A stretch of DNA of 64,000 bases, taken from contig CP136067.1 in assembly GCA_032622095.1 (NCBI GenBank), forward strand, positions 39,289,549-39,353,548. Direction: 5' to 3'. The notes beneath the pieces were generated by a model. The model did not search any database. It was not told the origin of the DNA and saw nothing but the letters and a program-made list of their open reading frames with translations. The position numbers and the translations under genes were made by a program. The stretch comes from Siphonodentalium dalli (taxonomy: Eukaryota; Mollusca; Scaphopoda; Gadilida; Siphonodentaliidae). Shown piece by piece: positions 23,989-36,559 of this stretch (positions are counted from its first letter, which is position 1; each line of letters begins with the position of its first letter).

Positions 23989-26870
23989 AGATATGGCAAG
24001 AAACGTGAGCAAAAAGTTAAGGGGGTATGTTTTTGTCCCATGTAGAAAGCCTTGATACAGAGCGGGACAAGCGTTACAGAATCTTACAGAGTTGATTTTA
24101 TTTCTAGTGATTATCTGCGTCCCAGTAGTAACCCTTGATACAGAGCGATACAAGCGTTACAGAATCTTACAGAGTTGATTTTTATTTCTAGTGATTATCT
24201 GCGTCCCAGTAGTAACCCTTGATACAGAGTGATACAAGCGTTACAGCAGTTAAAAAATCGTTATTATTTCTCATCGTTATCTGCGTCCCAGTAGTAACCC
24301 TTGATACAGAGCGATACAAGCGTTACAGCAGTTAAAAAATCGTTTTTATTTCTCATCGTTATCTGCGTCCCAGTAGTAACCCTTGATACAGAGCGATACA
24401 AGCGTTACAGCAGTTAAAAAATCGTTTTTATTTCTAGTGATTATCTGCGTCCCAGTAGTAACCCTTGATACAGAGCGATACAAGCGTTACAGCAGTTAAA
24501 AAATCGTTTTTATTTCTAGTGATTATCTGCGTCCCAGTAGTAACTCTTGATACAGAGCGATACAAGCGTTACAGCAGTTAAAAAATCGTTTTTATTTCTC
24601 GTCGTTATCTGCGTCCCAGTAGTAACCCTTGATACTACTCGATACAATTGTTACAGCAGTTAAAAAATCGTTTTTATTTCTAGTGATTATCTGCGTCCCA
24701 GTAGTAACCCTTGATACAGAGCGATACAAGCGGTACAGCAGTTAAAAAATCGTTTTTATTTATAGTGATTATCTGCGTCCCAGTAGTAACCCTTGATACA
24801 GAGCGATACAAGCGTTACAGCAATTAAAAAATCGTCGTTTTTATTACTACTGGGACCACTAGAAATAAAAACGATTCTTTAACTGCTGTAACGCTTGTAT
24901 CGCTCTGTATCAAGGGTTACTACTGGGACGCAGATAACCACTAGAAATAAAAACGATTCTTTTACTGCTGTAACGCTTGTATCGCTCTGTATCAAGGGTT
25001 ACTACTGGGACGCAGATAATCACTAGAAATAAAAACGAATCCTTAAAATTCTGTAACGCTTGTATCGCTCTGTATAAAGGGTTACTACTGGGACGCAGAT
25101 AACGATGAGAAATAAAAACGATTCCTTAAACTTCTGTAACGCTTGTATCGCTCTGTATCAAGGGTTACTACTGGGACGCAGATAATCACTAGAAATAAAA
25201 ACGATTCTTAAACTTCTGTAACGCTTGTATCGCTCTGTATCAAGGGTTACTACTGGGACGCAGATAATCACTAGAAATAAAAACGAATCCTTAAAATTCT
25301 GTAACGCTTGTATCGCTCTGTATAAAGGGTTACTACTGGGACGCAGATAACGATGAGAAATAAAAACGATTCCTTAAACTTCTGTAACGCTTGTATCGCT
25401 CTGTATCAAGGGTTACTACTGGGACGCAGATAATCACTAGAAATAAAAACGATTCTTAAACTTCTGTAACGCTTGTATCGCTCTGTATCAAGGGTTACTA
25501 CTGGGACGCAGATAACGACGAGAAATAAAAACGATTTTTTAACTGCTGTAACGCTTGTATCGCTCTGTATCAAGGGTTACTACTGGGACGCAGATAACGA
25601 TGAGAAATAAAAACGATTTTTTAACTGCTGTAACGCTTGTATCGCTCTGTATCAAGGGTTACTACTGGGACGGAGATAATCACTGGAAATAAAATCGATT
25701 TTTTAACTGCTGTAACGCTTGTATCGCTCTCTATCAAGGGTTACTACTGGGACGCAGATAACGATGAGAAATAAAAACGATATTTTAACTGATGTAACGC
25801 TTGTATCGCTCTGTATCAAGGGTTACTACTGAGACGCAGATAATCACTGGAAATAAAAACGATTTTTTAACTGCTGTAACGCTTGTATCGCTCTGTATCA
25901 AGGGTCACTACTGAGACGCAGATAATCACTGGAAATAAAAACGATTTTTTAACTGCTGTAACGCTTGTATCACTCTGTATCAAGGGTTACTACTGGGACG
26001 CAGATAATCACTAGAAATAAAATCAACTCTGTAAGATTCTGTAACGCTTGTATCGCTCTGTATCAAGAGTTACTACTGGGACGCAGATAATCACTAGAAA
26101 TAAAATCAACTCTGGAAGATTATGTAACGCTTGTATCGCTCTGTATCAAGGGTTACTACTGGGACGCAGATAACGATGAGAAATAAAAACGATTTTTTAA
26201 CTGCTGTAACGCTTGTATCGCTCTGTATCAAGGGTTACTACTGGGACGCAGATAACGATGAGAAATAAAAACGATTTTTTAACTGCTGTAACGCTTGTAT
26301 CGCTCTGTATCAAGGGTTACTACTGGGACGCAGATAACGATGAGAAATAAAAACGATTTTTTAACTGCTGTAACGCTTGTATCGCTCTGTATCAAGGGTT
26401 ACTACTGGGACGCAGATAACGATGAGAAATAAAAACGATTTTTTAACTGCTGTAACGCTTGTATCGCTCTGTATCAAGGGTTACTACTGGGACGCAGATA
26501 ACGATGAGAAATAAAAACGATTTTTTAACTGCTGTAACGCTTGTATCGCTCTGTATCAAGGGTTACTACTGAGACGCAGATAATCACTGGAATTAAAAAC
26601 GATTTTTTAACAGCTGTAACGCTTGTATCACTCTGTATCAAGGGTTACTACTGGGACGCAGATAACGATGATAAATAAAAACGATTTTTTAACTGCTGTA
26701 ACGCTTCTATCGCTCTGTATCAAGGGTTACTACTGGGACGCAGATAACGATGAGAAATAAAAACATATTTGTCAGCTTCTGTAACGCTTGTCCCGCTCTG
26801 TATCAAGGCTTTCTACATGGGACAAAAACATACCCCCTTAACTTTTTGCTCACGTTTCTTGCCATATATG
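23989..26870. mobile_element. Large foldback transposon with tandem-repeat arms and a 9-bp target duplication
   Basis: The outer ends are inverted: atatggcaagaaacgtgagc at 23991 and gctcacgtttcttgccatat ending at 26867, with about 90 matching bases. Inside, about 10 units of a roughly 82-bp repeat (gatacagagcgatacaagcg...) run one way to about 24840. About 24 units then run the opposite way (cgcttgtatcgctctgtatc...) to about 26815. GAGTATTCT flanks the element on both sides (23980-23988 and 26871-26879). A 9-bp duplication and tandem-repeat inverted arms are typical of Foldback (FB-like) elements of the Mutator superfamily. I found no transposase inside. Confidence 0.85.
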
Positions 26871-26950
26871 GAGTATTCTCTTATATATTCGAGGCTCCCC
26901 GTGGGAGTTTCGCATATATAAGAAAATACACTGGCACAGGATCTTTGATG
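26871..26950. repeat. Right part of interrupted 'GGGAGCCTCG' repeat, copy 2
   Basis: cttatatattcgaggctccc, cgtgggagtttcgcatatat and aagaaaatacactggcacag, equivalent to the right half of the copy at 9548-9705. Confidence 0.65.
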
Positions 26951-27242
26951 TTACACCAACGCAGCCCCCGTAATGAAATGGTTAACAAGTCGAACGGACA
27001 CCAACGGAATGATCACACATTTATCGAATAATATAAGAAGCAAAACACGTATTTTCAGCGCTGTATTGACGTAACTATTCTGAAAACTTGCGTGTGGGTA
27101 TGTTTTGATTTATACATGCACATGTATCTCTCACCGAATGATGTACATATACTAATGGACATGAACGAGCAATAAAGGGCACATCAGCATGCATGATCAG
27201 CTATAATATTAGTATCGTAGAGCTTTATACCAAAACACGTAC

Positions 27243-27290
27243 CATTTTCTGGTTTGGTTGGATTGGCATCAGTTGTATCGGTGCACGTGT
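27243..27290 (-). CDS. VWDE-like minus-strand gene, short stalk exon
   Basis: A 48-base exon with an aatttcag acceptor and a g|gtacgt donor. It reads Y-TCTDTTDANPTKPEN-D across the split codons, a Cys, Thr and Pro-rich stalk between the Cys domain and the membrane helix. Phase and first residues match the 51-base exon of the paralog (6153-6203). It is cut off from the next exon by a 3.5-kb intron that carries the foldback element. Confidence 0.82.
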
Positions 27291-27490
27291 CTGAAATTAC
27301 AGAAGTTTTATAAGACACATGATGGTATTGTTGATATTTGATCAGTATAATCAGCATATTATGATGCGATTAAGCTCCATTGCACTTAACATCATTAGTA
27401 ACCAGAAAAGATCACTACTTGCTTCCATACCATATATAGACTCCTCTCTCGACACATTGTATACAGGGGGAATTATATAAATTGACATTG

Positions 27491-27886
27491 TAACTTACTT
27501 AATTACATTCTCAACGACTCGGCCATTTGCGCTTTGCTTGGAAATAACCTCTTCCGTAAATAGGAACCATTTTCGCGCAATGCTACAATACACGGCCCTG
27601 GTGATCCTACAATGACCTTGATGCATATAAGTGAACGGAGGAGTATTTATTCCCTGCATAGCTGTACCAAACTAGACCATGCATTAAATAGTGATGAATA
27701 GTAATACATAAGAATAACTAGTTCAAGTTTAATAGGCGAGTCTCTCAGTCAACAGACGTATTTCTCGGAAGCATGCTCATGATAAATCACGTGATCGAAA
27801 TAGTCCGGCAGATATGGTGTCTATTTATAGAAGAGGTTATTTCCAAGCGGGCGGAAATGGCCGAATCGTTGAGAATGACTTACTTG
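27491..27886. mobile_element. Palindromic MITE of about 390 bp with 75-bp arms
   Basis: attctcaacgactcggccat, cttggaaataacctcttccg at the left are inverted at the right as gaagaggttatttccaagcg, atggccgaatcgttgagaat. The core has no coding capacity. It lies in the intron between the stalk exon and the RSKR exon. Confidence 0.75.
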
Positions 27887-28804
27887 CTGAACAAATCGGG
27901 GAAATTCCTAGTTCCCCATATATACCAATATATTGGGTAGACTTGTGTACAATCAATGTAAATAACAGCGACTAGATTTATAATTTTAATGTCCCCACGG
28001 AAATAAAGGCTGACTCAATCAAAATTGACACACACTCCAGTACTGTCAATTCCGGAAATTTCCTGAAGTGAAATGTCCAAGAAAGGTCGATGTATAGACA
28101 GGGCTCAAATTTGCTTAGATACATTCATCTAAATACCTTCGCCGCTTGCAATTGTTACCGGTGACAACCACACAACACTAATATTGTCGATGAATATATT
28201 GTATGTTATTGTAAATAAAGCCAGTAACTATTGTCTCACATATCTTGAAAATGCAACACTATTTTATATATTTCACAATGTTTACTGCACAACACATAAG
28301 TTATGTTGACTTTGGCACATGGATGTTTATCTCTTGACATGTATGTACTTGTAACACAATTATAAGTTATCTGATACCAAATGTTGAACCTGATTCTGCT
28401 CTGCTCTCCACTCCTTGAACACAACATAAACAATTCGATTCTTATTCGGGGGTATACTCATTTTTAGTATAATAATTTTATTAAAATGCTGAATTTAAGA
28501 TAGCTATCATACAAACTTTCGACAGATTGATTAATAGGTATTGTAGTTTCAGAAAGAAAATGAGCCTTTGCCCCTAATTTGATAACGATTTCGGTCTGGC
28601 CCAAGGTTAAAACCTTATATGAAAGTATCCTTGTGTCGCTTATTATGGCGATTCAGAGACCGATTCGGGTATGAAATTTCGACACTCCACTGAAAAGGAC
28701 AAATTAATAATCAGCACTTGACAACATCAAGCTATTACTAGGTTCAAATATGCATGGACCTAAATAGTATTCACCGGGTAACTTGTCCTGCCAATTAAAC
28801 TCAC

Positions 28805-29048
28805 ATGTGCAATTATCTGAACCGGCGCAGTTGATACACCCTCCGTTATAGATCACTATATTGTATTCTGTGCTGAAGTGAAGTGCATCGTAACTCAGGG
28901 AGATCCGAATACCATCGGCAAGCACATCTTCGTCAACGCTCCGCTTGCTTCTACCAGTGGGGGGTGTACATACGACCTCCTGAGCGAATCGCCTAATTGC
29001 AGTATTTACTGCAGTTTCCCCTTCAGCCACTACTGAATCCGTCTTCAC
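28805..29048 (-). CDS. VWDE-like minus-strand gene, exon: juxtamembrane Cys domain with furin-type site
   Basis: The acceptor is ctatttcag and the donor t|gtgagt. It is 244 bases, the same as the paralog exon 3962-4205. It contains AIRRFAQEVVC, GRSKRSVDE (a consensus R-x-K-R site, visible-protein residues 724-727), LADGIRISLSYDALHFS, and CINCAGSDNC with an N-glycosylation sequon. The ISLSYDxxxFS...VIYxxxCxxC core is a VWDE-family segment. Cutting at RSKR would leave this core with the membrane stub and release, or disulfide-tether, the large ectodomain. That consequence is inference. Confidence 0.88.
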
Positions 29049-30151
29049 CTGAAATAGAACACGAATGTGGCGATATGCGATATCAGGGCGAGGTTTCTCA
29101 CGCTCAACGGAGATGATTTCACACCTTTACCCATCTGAATACTAAATACCAGTTAACAGAGGCGGGCGAGTCCTGCGTACCAGTTAAACACATATGGAGT
29201 ACATACTTACTGATGTCACAATAATATCATAAAGTTTGCACATTTGCTGAAGTAATATCCATAACCTTATAACACACCAAAATACTAAATTACATCAATT
29301 GTGACAGTTGCAAAATAGTCAATATTGGCTTAAATTGATGTAATTTTTTGCTATAAAAGCTGCGTACCAGTCTTTTTGTTTTTTAACCCTGAATACCGGT
29401 TAAGTTGGCCATATGAATCCGTGGTCAAAAAACATTTCAACGGTTAGAATTGCCATGCTGACACTAAATATAAGTTGAAACTGTTATCATATTTTGATGT
29501 TCCGACCACTACTTAGTGTGGTATTTGCTGTTTTAATCCATCAGTCACACATGTTTTTGCTTTTAGTCAATAATTGTGACTGAAATAGTCATCCGTTGGA
29601 GAATTACCAACTTTACAGGGTGTCAGCAATATGGACACATCGAAACATTTGGATTGCTTGATACACCGAAGGGGTGCTAATTTAATTTCACAAACTTGGG
29701 AGTTTGGTCAACTCAAGCGGGGAGGCGGTGCACGGAGTTGTAAATTTAATGATGTAAACCCTAACGGAGAAAATTGAAACCAGATATGCAGCATACCACT
29801 AGTGAAGAACTACAATGTGTTGAATCCCTTAGAGTACGCAATGAGGTTATGGTTGACTGTTCTTTCCACCGACAAATCAATTGAGGATTTAAGTAATATG
29901 TTACTTGAAAAACTAGTTAGAAAACAAACACAGAACAAACTGCCAGCGAAAAACCTCTATGAAGACTAAGTAAGTAGTTATGTGTGCATTGCCATAACTG
30001 TCAAGAATGACATTAAGCTTATCGTACCTTTTATGCCGCTCATACCTTTAATAGTTTACTATTCTATTAATTTGGATATTGCCTACGTAACACTGTAATT
30101 GTGTCATAAGCTACGATGTCATCACTAATCTCTCAAACAGTATATATTATA
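29049..30151 (-). other. Intron of the minus-strand gene, no feature seen
   Basis: No exon is required here, because the flanking exons join in phase. Sequence is AT-rich without clear repeats. Confidence 0.4.
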
Positions 30152-30284
30152 CAGTAATGCCTTAAATAATCGACTCCTTGTTAGCTTTCCGACGAATGGC
30201 AACAAGCCATATTTCCGACTAAATCCTGAAAAGTTACCCATAATTCTGCTGTGGTTAAGGAGTCGATTAGTTAGGGCATTACTG
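30152..30284. mobile_element. TA-flanked 'CAGTAATGC' MITE, copy 2
   Basis: Ends CAGTAATGCC and GGGCATTACTG, arms with aataatcgactcctt and aaggagtcgattagttag, core tggcaacaagccatatttcc. TA lies on both sides. One arm is shorter than in copy 1. Confidence 0.82.
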
Positions 30285-30784
30285 TAGCTGGTGGCCTATC
30301 GGCGGCATATAAACACTTCACGAAAGCAAGCTCCTTCTGATATTTCCGATGAAATCTTCAGATGTGGTAATCATAATGCATGTGATGAAACTATGGGCAG
30401 ATACTAGCGCTCGTATATGTGACCAACACATCCTATATTTTCTAATCATAAATGCATTGGGTTCGCCATGTATTTGGGGATATACTCAGGTATGCTGAAC
30501 ATTTGGTCACGTTCAAATGTCCAAATTATTCGACCTCACATTGGTAACTTGGCAGCTACATTTATGCCACCAAATGCAGCGAGTAAGGTGTCTACAGACG
30601 AGTAAATTCAATATTCACTTATTCACCCAAGCCACAACCGGCGGTATTTTACTGCAGTCTCGTGAAGTTATTGGATAAACAACACGTTATAGTAGAGTAT
30701 CTTAACTGATCAAAAAGTCGTTGTTCAAAATCAAAACTAACGTATCTTCATAATTGGGGAATGGTCAGACACAACAAGCATACA

Positions 30785-32195
30785 TCTTCTAATATATATT
30801 TTGGGACTTCTGTTTGTCTGTCTGCTGTCTGTTAGCTATGGCCGGGAAAACTGTCGGACGGATTGAGCCCAAACTTCATATCTATGGGTAAAATTCCAGA
30901 TGGAATGTCATCGCACCGCTTCTGAGAACGTCAGAGCACTCATTCTCCAATCCCCCGCCACCGCAAAGGTTAGTTCATGGGATAATCGCGTGATAGTTAA
31001 AGAGCGTTCGTATCCGCAGTGTCGTTGATAAACAGCGTGTATGTGTCAAACCGTTACATAGGAAATATGCATGCATTTCCATTGCATAGAACTCGCTTCT
31101 ACGAATCTTCCCAAGGCTGGCAAAATTGTTAATAAATGCGTTTATGTCTCTTCAATAATTGCCTAATACAATTAAAGCGTGGAGTCTGTCCATTTTCCAA
31201 TGAAAAATCGAATTCTACGACCACCGGGTTCGAGATATGTTATTATTTCCGACATCGTCATTTTTGTCACTCGAAATCACGCACTCGATTCGGCGTCAAT
31301 TCATCGCTTGCGAGGCCTTCTAAAATTATTTCTTCACTTCCCAGTTATGCCCCATTGTGTTGACTATGAGGAGAGATTTATTGCAAGTCATAAGATATTT
31401 TGTATTGCCCGGAAACTATACTTATTAGTTGATTCCATCGATCGCCTTATGTTTCCGTTTTCGACGCATCGCGTAAATAATGTACTTGCACTAAATCGTT
31501 CCTCTTGACTCATCGCCGAGAGGCTTTATCTGTATGACATCATAAGGGTGAATGGGGGAGATTTTCATCGGGTCAGTTTTTCCGCCCGATGTGACCTTCA
31601 CATTGAAACTGGTACCCAAAAATGATCTAATATATATTTTGGGACTTCTGTCTGTTTGTTTGTCTGTTAGCTATGGCCGGTAAAACTGCTGGACGGATTT
31701 CGACGAAATTTGATACCTACGGATGATTTTGTCCGGGGAGTGTTTTGGACGGGTAAAATCGTGACTCCGACCTGACCTTGACCTTCAAAATGGTCAATCC
31801 CCCGCCACCGCAATGGGTAGTTCATGGGTTAATTGCGTGATAGTTAAAGAGCGTTCGTTTCCGCAGTGTCGTTGATAAAGAGCGTGTATGTGTCCAGACA
31901 TGAGCGTGTTGTGTCTGTGTACAGACACGAGCGTGTTGTGTGATTCTTTGTTCGTACGTAGGGGTTCCTGGGAATGGAGGAGATTTCCATCGGGTCAGTT
32001 TTTCCGCCCGATGTGACCTTCACCTTGAAACGGGTACCCACAAATGATCTAATATATATTTTGGGACTGCTGTCTGTTTATTTGTCTGTAAGCCGGGAAA
32101 ACTGCTGGACGGATTTTAGATCAAATTTGATACCTACGGGTAATTTTGTCCGGGGGAGTGTTTTGGACGGGTCAAATACCTGAACACCCCTCCAA
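30785..32195. repeat. Cluster of three 'TTTTGGGACTTCTGTCTG' repeat units
   Basis: tctaatatatattttgggac starts a unit at about 30789, 31626 and 32048. Each has gtctgt-rich DNA, 'ggccgg(g/t)aaaactg' or a close form, and 'ggacggatt'. Secondary blocks are also repeated: cgtgatagttaaagagcgtt at about 30986 and 31833, and tcgggtcagtttttccgccc at about 31569 and 31990. The last unit ends about 80 bases from the donor of exon 32459-32272. Confidence 0.75.
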
Positions 32196-32271
32196 CTGAT
32201 AATATACCGTCCCAGATGTACGTATATAACTGAGCGGGAGAATCCATTAGGCATCGAAAGGGTTAACCTAC

Positions 32272-32459
32272 CGTATAATATGCGTAGCGACACACAAGTG
32301 GCGATGCATATGCCATATCAACATACATCTGGAAGCTTTTGCAGGGTCGCTGTCGTGTGTCACATTTTCCTTGTAACGGCGTCCCTTGTATCACGGGGGG
32401 TTTGTCGCTCTTCCCGGAACAGTCTGCACCAACGAATCCGCGATCACAGATGCACTTAC
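32272..32459 (-). CDS. VWDE-like minus-strand gene, exon: EGF second half and CDT..PC segment
   Basis: Starts after atattgcag with two bases completing a glycine, then KCICDRGFVGADCSG (EGF cysteines 4 to 6), KCDTRQRPCKSFQMYVDMAY and CRYAYYT. It ends phase 0 at a gtaggt donor. It is 188 bases, equal to the paralog exon 1678-1865. It splices in frame to the 29048 exon, so no exon is missing although the intron is 3.2 kb and full of repeats. Confidence 0.88.
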
Positions 32460-33953
32460 CTGCAATATATGTTTATGAAGATAATGCCTCTTACAACACA
32501 ATACAGTAAATAAATATACGTTCTACCACAAACGGTTCTAAGTTCAACCTGCTTGTTATTACATGGTCGACATTCGCTGACAATATCTGATATTTCTGGT
32601 AAAAACAAAAGTCATCACACCATTGGCCATAACTAACCAAGACATGCCAGAGATGTGTACCGAGTTGTATATGCAAGGCATAATATCCAATTCAATCCAT
32701 CAAATAATTTCTACACAATTGCGTACTTGGCAAAATTGACCAACAATTATTGAATATTCCAAATATGTCAATTTCTAACTAGCAATTTGAAGAAAAATCA
32801 TTATCCGTTAAAACCAATGTATGCCATAGTCATGCAGCATCACCCACTTGTTTATTCTCACAATATGAGAGCTGTGGTGTGTTCTAATTATATAAAAAAA
32901 GTAAAAAAAAACAAACAAACAAACAAACAAAACTCTGTCTACTATCTGAAATTACGACTGTCTGCGAGAAACCAAAAACAAACATTTTCATTGCACATTG
33001 ATTTTTTTTGGTAGCCATTTGCATAACTATGTTTTTGATAAAAATGCATCATAGAACAACAAAATATCTGAAAATATAAATCTGAATTGAGTGTTAAAAT
33101 CTGCTGGATTATTGCGGATGTGGATGCATAATATTTATTATGTTGTGGTCCTTCATACAAGTTACAAGCAACACGTACGTGTGTTTACATCTGGCTAATA
33201 AATGGCCGTATGCAATTCTGCATGCTCTTATTTATTTGTGATGTTTTCTGGACTATTTGTTGTCAGTTTATTCTGTTACTTTTTTCGCTGATCACAAAAT
33301 TTCCTTAATAGTTTCTGCTCCGTTATTTAGTCCCAACTTCCATTAAAGTCGTTCAGTATATAGTTAACATGATTGATAATCCAAACAACAATAATATTTA
33401 CAATCATTCTAAACAATAAATACATTGTTCGTAGGTACAATCAGATACGTAGCTGGGATGGAAACTTTACAATTTACTCCTTCGAACCAGGACGAACGTT
33501 CCATGTCCGAAAGGTTGCAGCCCGTGGTCTGGACCTTGTTCATGTACCTAACATTGTCGACACCCTGTGTTGTGTTAACAACTGATCACCGTGTAAGTTA
33601 GGCAAAAAAGCAACAGACTTGTAATTAAATACTGGTTTCAACATCAAACTATACATGTTAATCCAGCTTTCGTGTTAAACTGTTGATGTGTGAGGCATCA
33701 CATTTTTATATGTTAAAAATCTTGGCAAAGTTGTGGATAAGGCAGCCCATACAAAGTATACCTGCCGATATGTCCCTGTTTTCACTGAGATAGCATATAT
33801 ATTAAAAGAGAATTCAGGACCCCATGGTCAATGATTCCTGATAATACAATATGGAACCATGTCTGTCCCTATGTGATTTCAACCAACCAACGTTACTCGA
33901 CCTCAAAGTTCGACAGCGTGAACGCACGCATATTAGTTTTTAGTAGTTCATAC
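32460..33953 (-). other. Intron of the minus-strand gene
   Basis: Contains a poly(A/caaa) run at about 32898-32932. No exon is needed between the two EGF exons, which join in phase. Confidence 0.4.
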
Positions 33954-34140
33954 CTTTGTAACATGTTCCATGGCCCCAACAGTCATGATCGCAGGCTAAT
34001 TCCAATATGTGATCCATGAGAGACCCCGTGCCCCCGGGTGCAGCTATGCGTGCCAAAGTTTCGTTCCTTTCGACTTGAGTCAAGCAGTGTGATTTAAACG
34101 CGCTGACGTGTGACTCAGTCCAGTCTGTGCTGTCTGACAG
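33954..34140 (-). CDS. VWDE-like minus-strand gene, exon: TDWTE Cys segment and EGF start
   Basis: After tttccttcag the exon reads LSDSTDWTESHVSAF, KSHCLTQVE, then ELACDHDCWGHGTCYK and one base (donor gtatga). Together with the next exon it forms a complete six-cysteine EGF domain (C, DC, TC, KC, IC, DC; visible residues 616-642) with the usual GHGTC and GF/YxGxDC spacing. The paralogous exon on the plus strand has decayed, so this is the only intact EGF domain seen in the window. Confidence 0.85.
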
Positions 34141-35516
34141 CTGAAGGAAATAGAAAGTCAACAGCTGGATAGTGCATATCGTCCGCCGAGGTCGTACTTA
34201 CCCCTCATCTTCAGAATGCCAACCCTTTTCCACAGGGGCTTTTATTTAAAATGCGAGTCAAAAGATCATCTCAAACAACTCAGTCATCGAAGAATAACAC
34301 AAACTCAGTCACTCCTAACACGTATATAACATAGTCAAATTAGAGTTTTCCTTGCCAAACTGACCAATATAGACAATTAGTATGTATGACACATCTTTCT
34401 CATTAGTCATTTTCACAGTGTATTAATAACACGAGACGATCGCGACGACGCATGTATGCACAACTGCATAACATACTATATATATCTCAAGTCTGATTTC
34501 TTCGTGCATGTTCCGTTTATTTATCTCTATCGCGAACGTTCGTTGCGCTTTGTATACAAATATTTCATTATTTGTATGAATATTAGTTATGATACATGCA
34601 GGACAGGGGGTCAGATAAAAATCCAAAATACAAAGTTAACATGTTTGTTGTTTTATTTATTGGGACCCACCTCTCCAGGAACGTATTTCTTGTCCGATCT
34701 CAAACACCGTCACTCCAACGCAAGTTTTTTTTCCAACCCCAGCCCAAAGTTTTATGACAAATTGTGACAAAAGCAGATTAAGACAGTCCACGAAAGAGGG
34801 CAGTGTTAAGTAACCAAGATGATGAAAATCCAATCATGTAAGCTTAATCACCAGACTTTTCAGAAAACACTCGACAATTGCTAGTTAAACTTGTCAACAA
34901 TTTTGAGCATCCATACCCACAGGTTTCACACATCACCTGCAGATATGCGACAATATATACATGCCCATCGGGACATTATGTAACATGGTGACCAATACCA
35001 ATCAGATGAACAAATGATCGCCCAGTTTTTGTTTTAGTCATATAATTTTCCCATCTCCAGTAAGTTTGAATAAGAACTAATATGTACATGTATTATTTAC
35101 AATTGCAGAAATGGGGATACCGAAATCAAGTTGGTATCCTCAACACTGTGAGCACTATACTTTGTAATAATAGGTAAGTTGAATTCAATTACTCAGCGTT
35201 GTATCAATTTCATACCTACCTACCGAATGACGAACATCATACAATAATGCAGGCAATATGCATGTATAACTTTCAATATTCATACTATTTAAGGCATCAG
35301 AAGAATACATGAGCTGTCATAAAACACGTGTAAAACATTCTTGCTGGAGATCGCCCGACTTATGATTTACTTTTATTTCCGGACATTTATCAAATATCTG
35401 CAATATAATATACATGTAAAACCTCCGGATAAAGCACATACTATTCCAAGATACTTATGTTTATAACTGAATGGGAGAACATATTTAGTAAAGAAAAAGT
35501 TAATACTGACACTCAC
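34141..35516 (-). other. Intron of the minus-strand gene, no feature seen
   Basis: No supported exon or repeat. The flanking exons join phase 0 to phase 0. Confidence 0.35.
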
Positions 35517-35675
35517 CTTGATGTCATCGATGCAATATGCGAGAGACTGAGCTGGATCCGAACCGGCATACTCTTCGCATAGTGTCAATACCGAGTTAAG
35601 AGCCGAATAATAATTTTGGCAATAATTCCTGGCAGCGTTCTCAGTCCAGTTCCGGAGGCCTCCCCAAGTAGGATA
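35517..35675 (-). CDS. VWDE-like minus-strand gene, exon: WTE..A..YC segment
   Basis: The exon runs from an acaatgcag acceptor to a gtgagt donor, 53 codons, phase 0 on both sides. It reads YPTWGGLRNWTENAARNYC, then SVLTLCEEYAG and SLAYCIDDIK. The W-T-E-x-x-A-x-x-x-C, C and C-x-x-D-I pattern is the Cys-rich segment after the VWD domain in VWDE-type proteins. The next exon repeats a WTE motif (TDWTES). Confidence 0.83.
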
Positions 35676-35769
35676 CTGCATTGTTGGAATACATATGGTA
35701 GATATGTTTAGCTTTTAAAACGCCAAAGATCAAACTTGGGTTGCATATATTATAGACATATTATTGGCG

Positions 35770-36225
35770 CGAAATACAGCGTGATATACCAGGTTAGACA
35801 TAATTATTCCGAATTCAACTATTATATTAGTATTTAACTATACTAATTTAATATGGATGTCAAATTCGATATAAAAGGCATACTACTCATAAAATTTCAC
35901 CAAAAAAAACAAAACAAAAAAAAACAGTGTCATAGTAAATCCGTAATTTTTGAAGGCGCGATTGGGCTCATGTCATTGTCATATAGCAATGCATCCTTGT
36001 GTCGTTATTAACTAAACGAAGTCGTTGAAACAGTTGCCAATCGAATTGTATCGGGTGACTGTTCATTTATTGTAATGTTGCTACGAGTGTCATTTGGTTG
36101 TGCACTAGGATACGCGATCCAATATTTTCAACAAAAAGAGGTAAGTTTAAGGGATTAGATCTATCAAATACAACTATAATAGTTAAATTTAACTATCATA
36201 GTTGAATTCAGGATATGCCAGACCT
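35770..36225. repeat. Foldback repeat with arms at both ends
   Basis: aggttagacataattattcc, gaattcaactat at the left are inverted at the right as atagttgaattcaggatatg, ccagacct. The intervening 370 bases are single-copy and non-coding. It lies in the intron between exons 39729 and 35675. Confidence 0.55.
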
Positions 36226-36559
36226 ATATACCCGCCGAAATGCTAAACGACGGGGCGAATTTGTGGAAATCAGTATGTGCCATTAACAAAACTACGAACT
36301 GTATGTGACTGTATTGTCTCACAATCACAATCGACTTCTAAACTGAGAATATAATTCGTATCAAGATCAAGCAACATTTGATTTGGTGCATGAACACATA
36401 TATCGGAGTCCCAACCGTTCACACACTCAACCCATCTCGTTACTGTACCGAACTTCCGATTCTACTCCACAATCTCCATTCTGTTTATCTTTTCATATAT
36501 TGTTCATTATATGTATGTATATTATATACCTTGTGTTTGTTCGTCCTTAGTGTAAAATT

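Noticed and set aside
24000-26830. CRISPR-like array
   Set aside because: The 82-bp units are contiguous with no unique spacers, run in two opposite orientations and are bounded by transposon ends in an animal genome.
33373-33585. Plus-strand frame with VAARGLDLVHVPNIVD, like a DEAD-box helicase motif
   Set aside because: Only one short motif resembles the family; the flanking helicase motifs are absent and no splice sites support it. A chance match or a tiny fossil.
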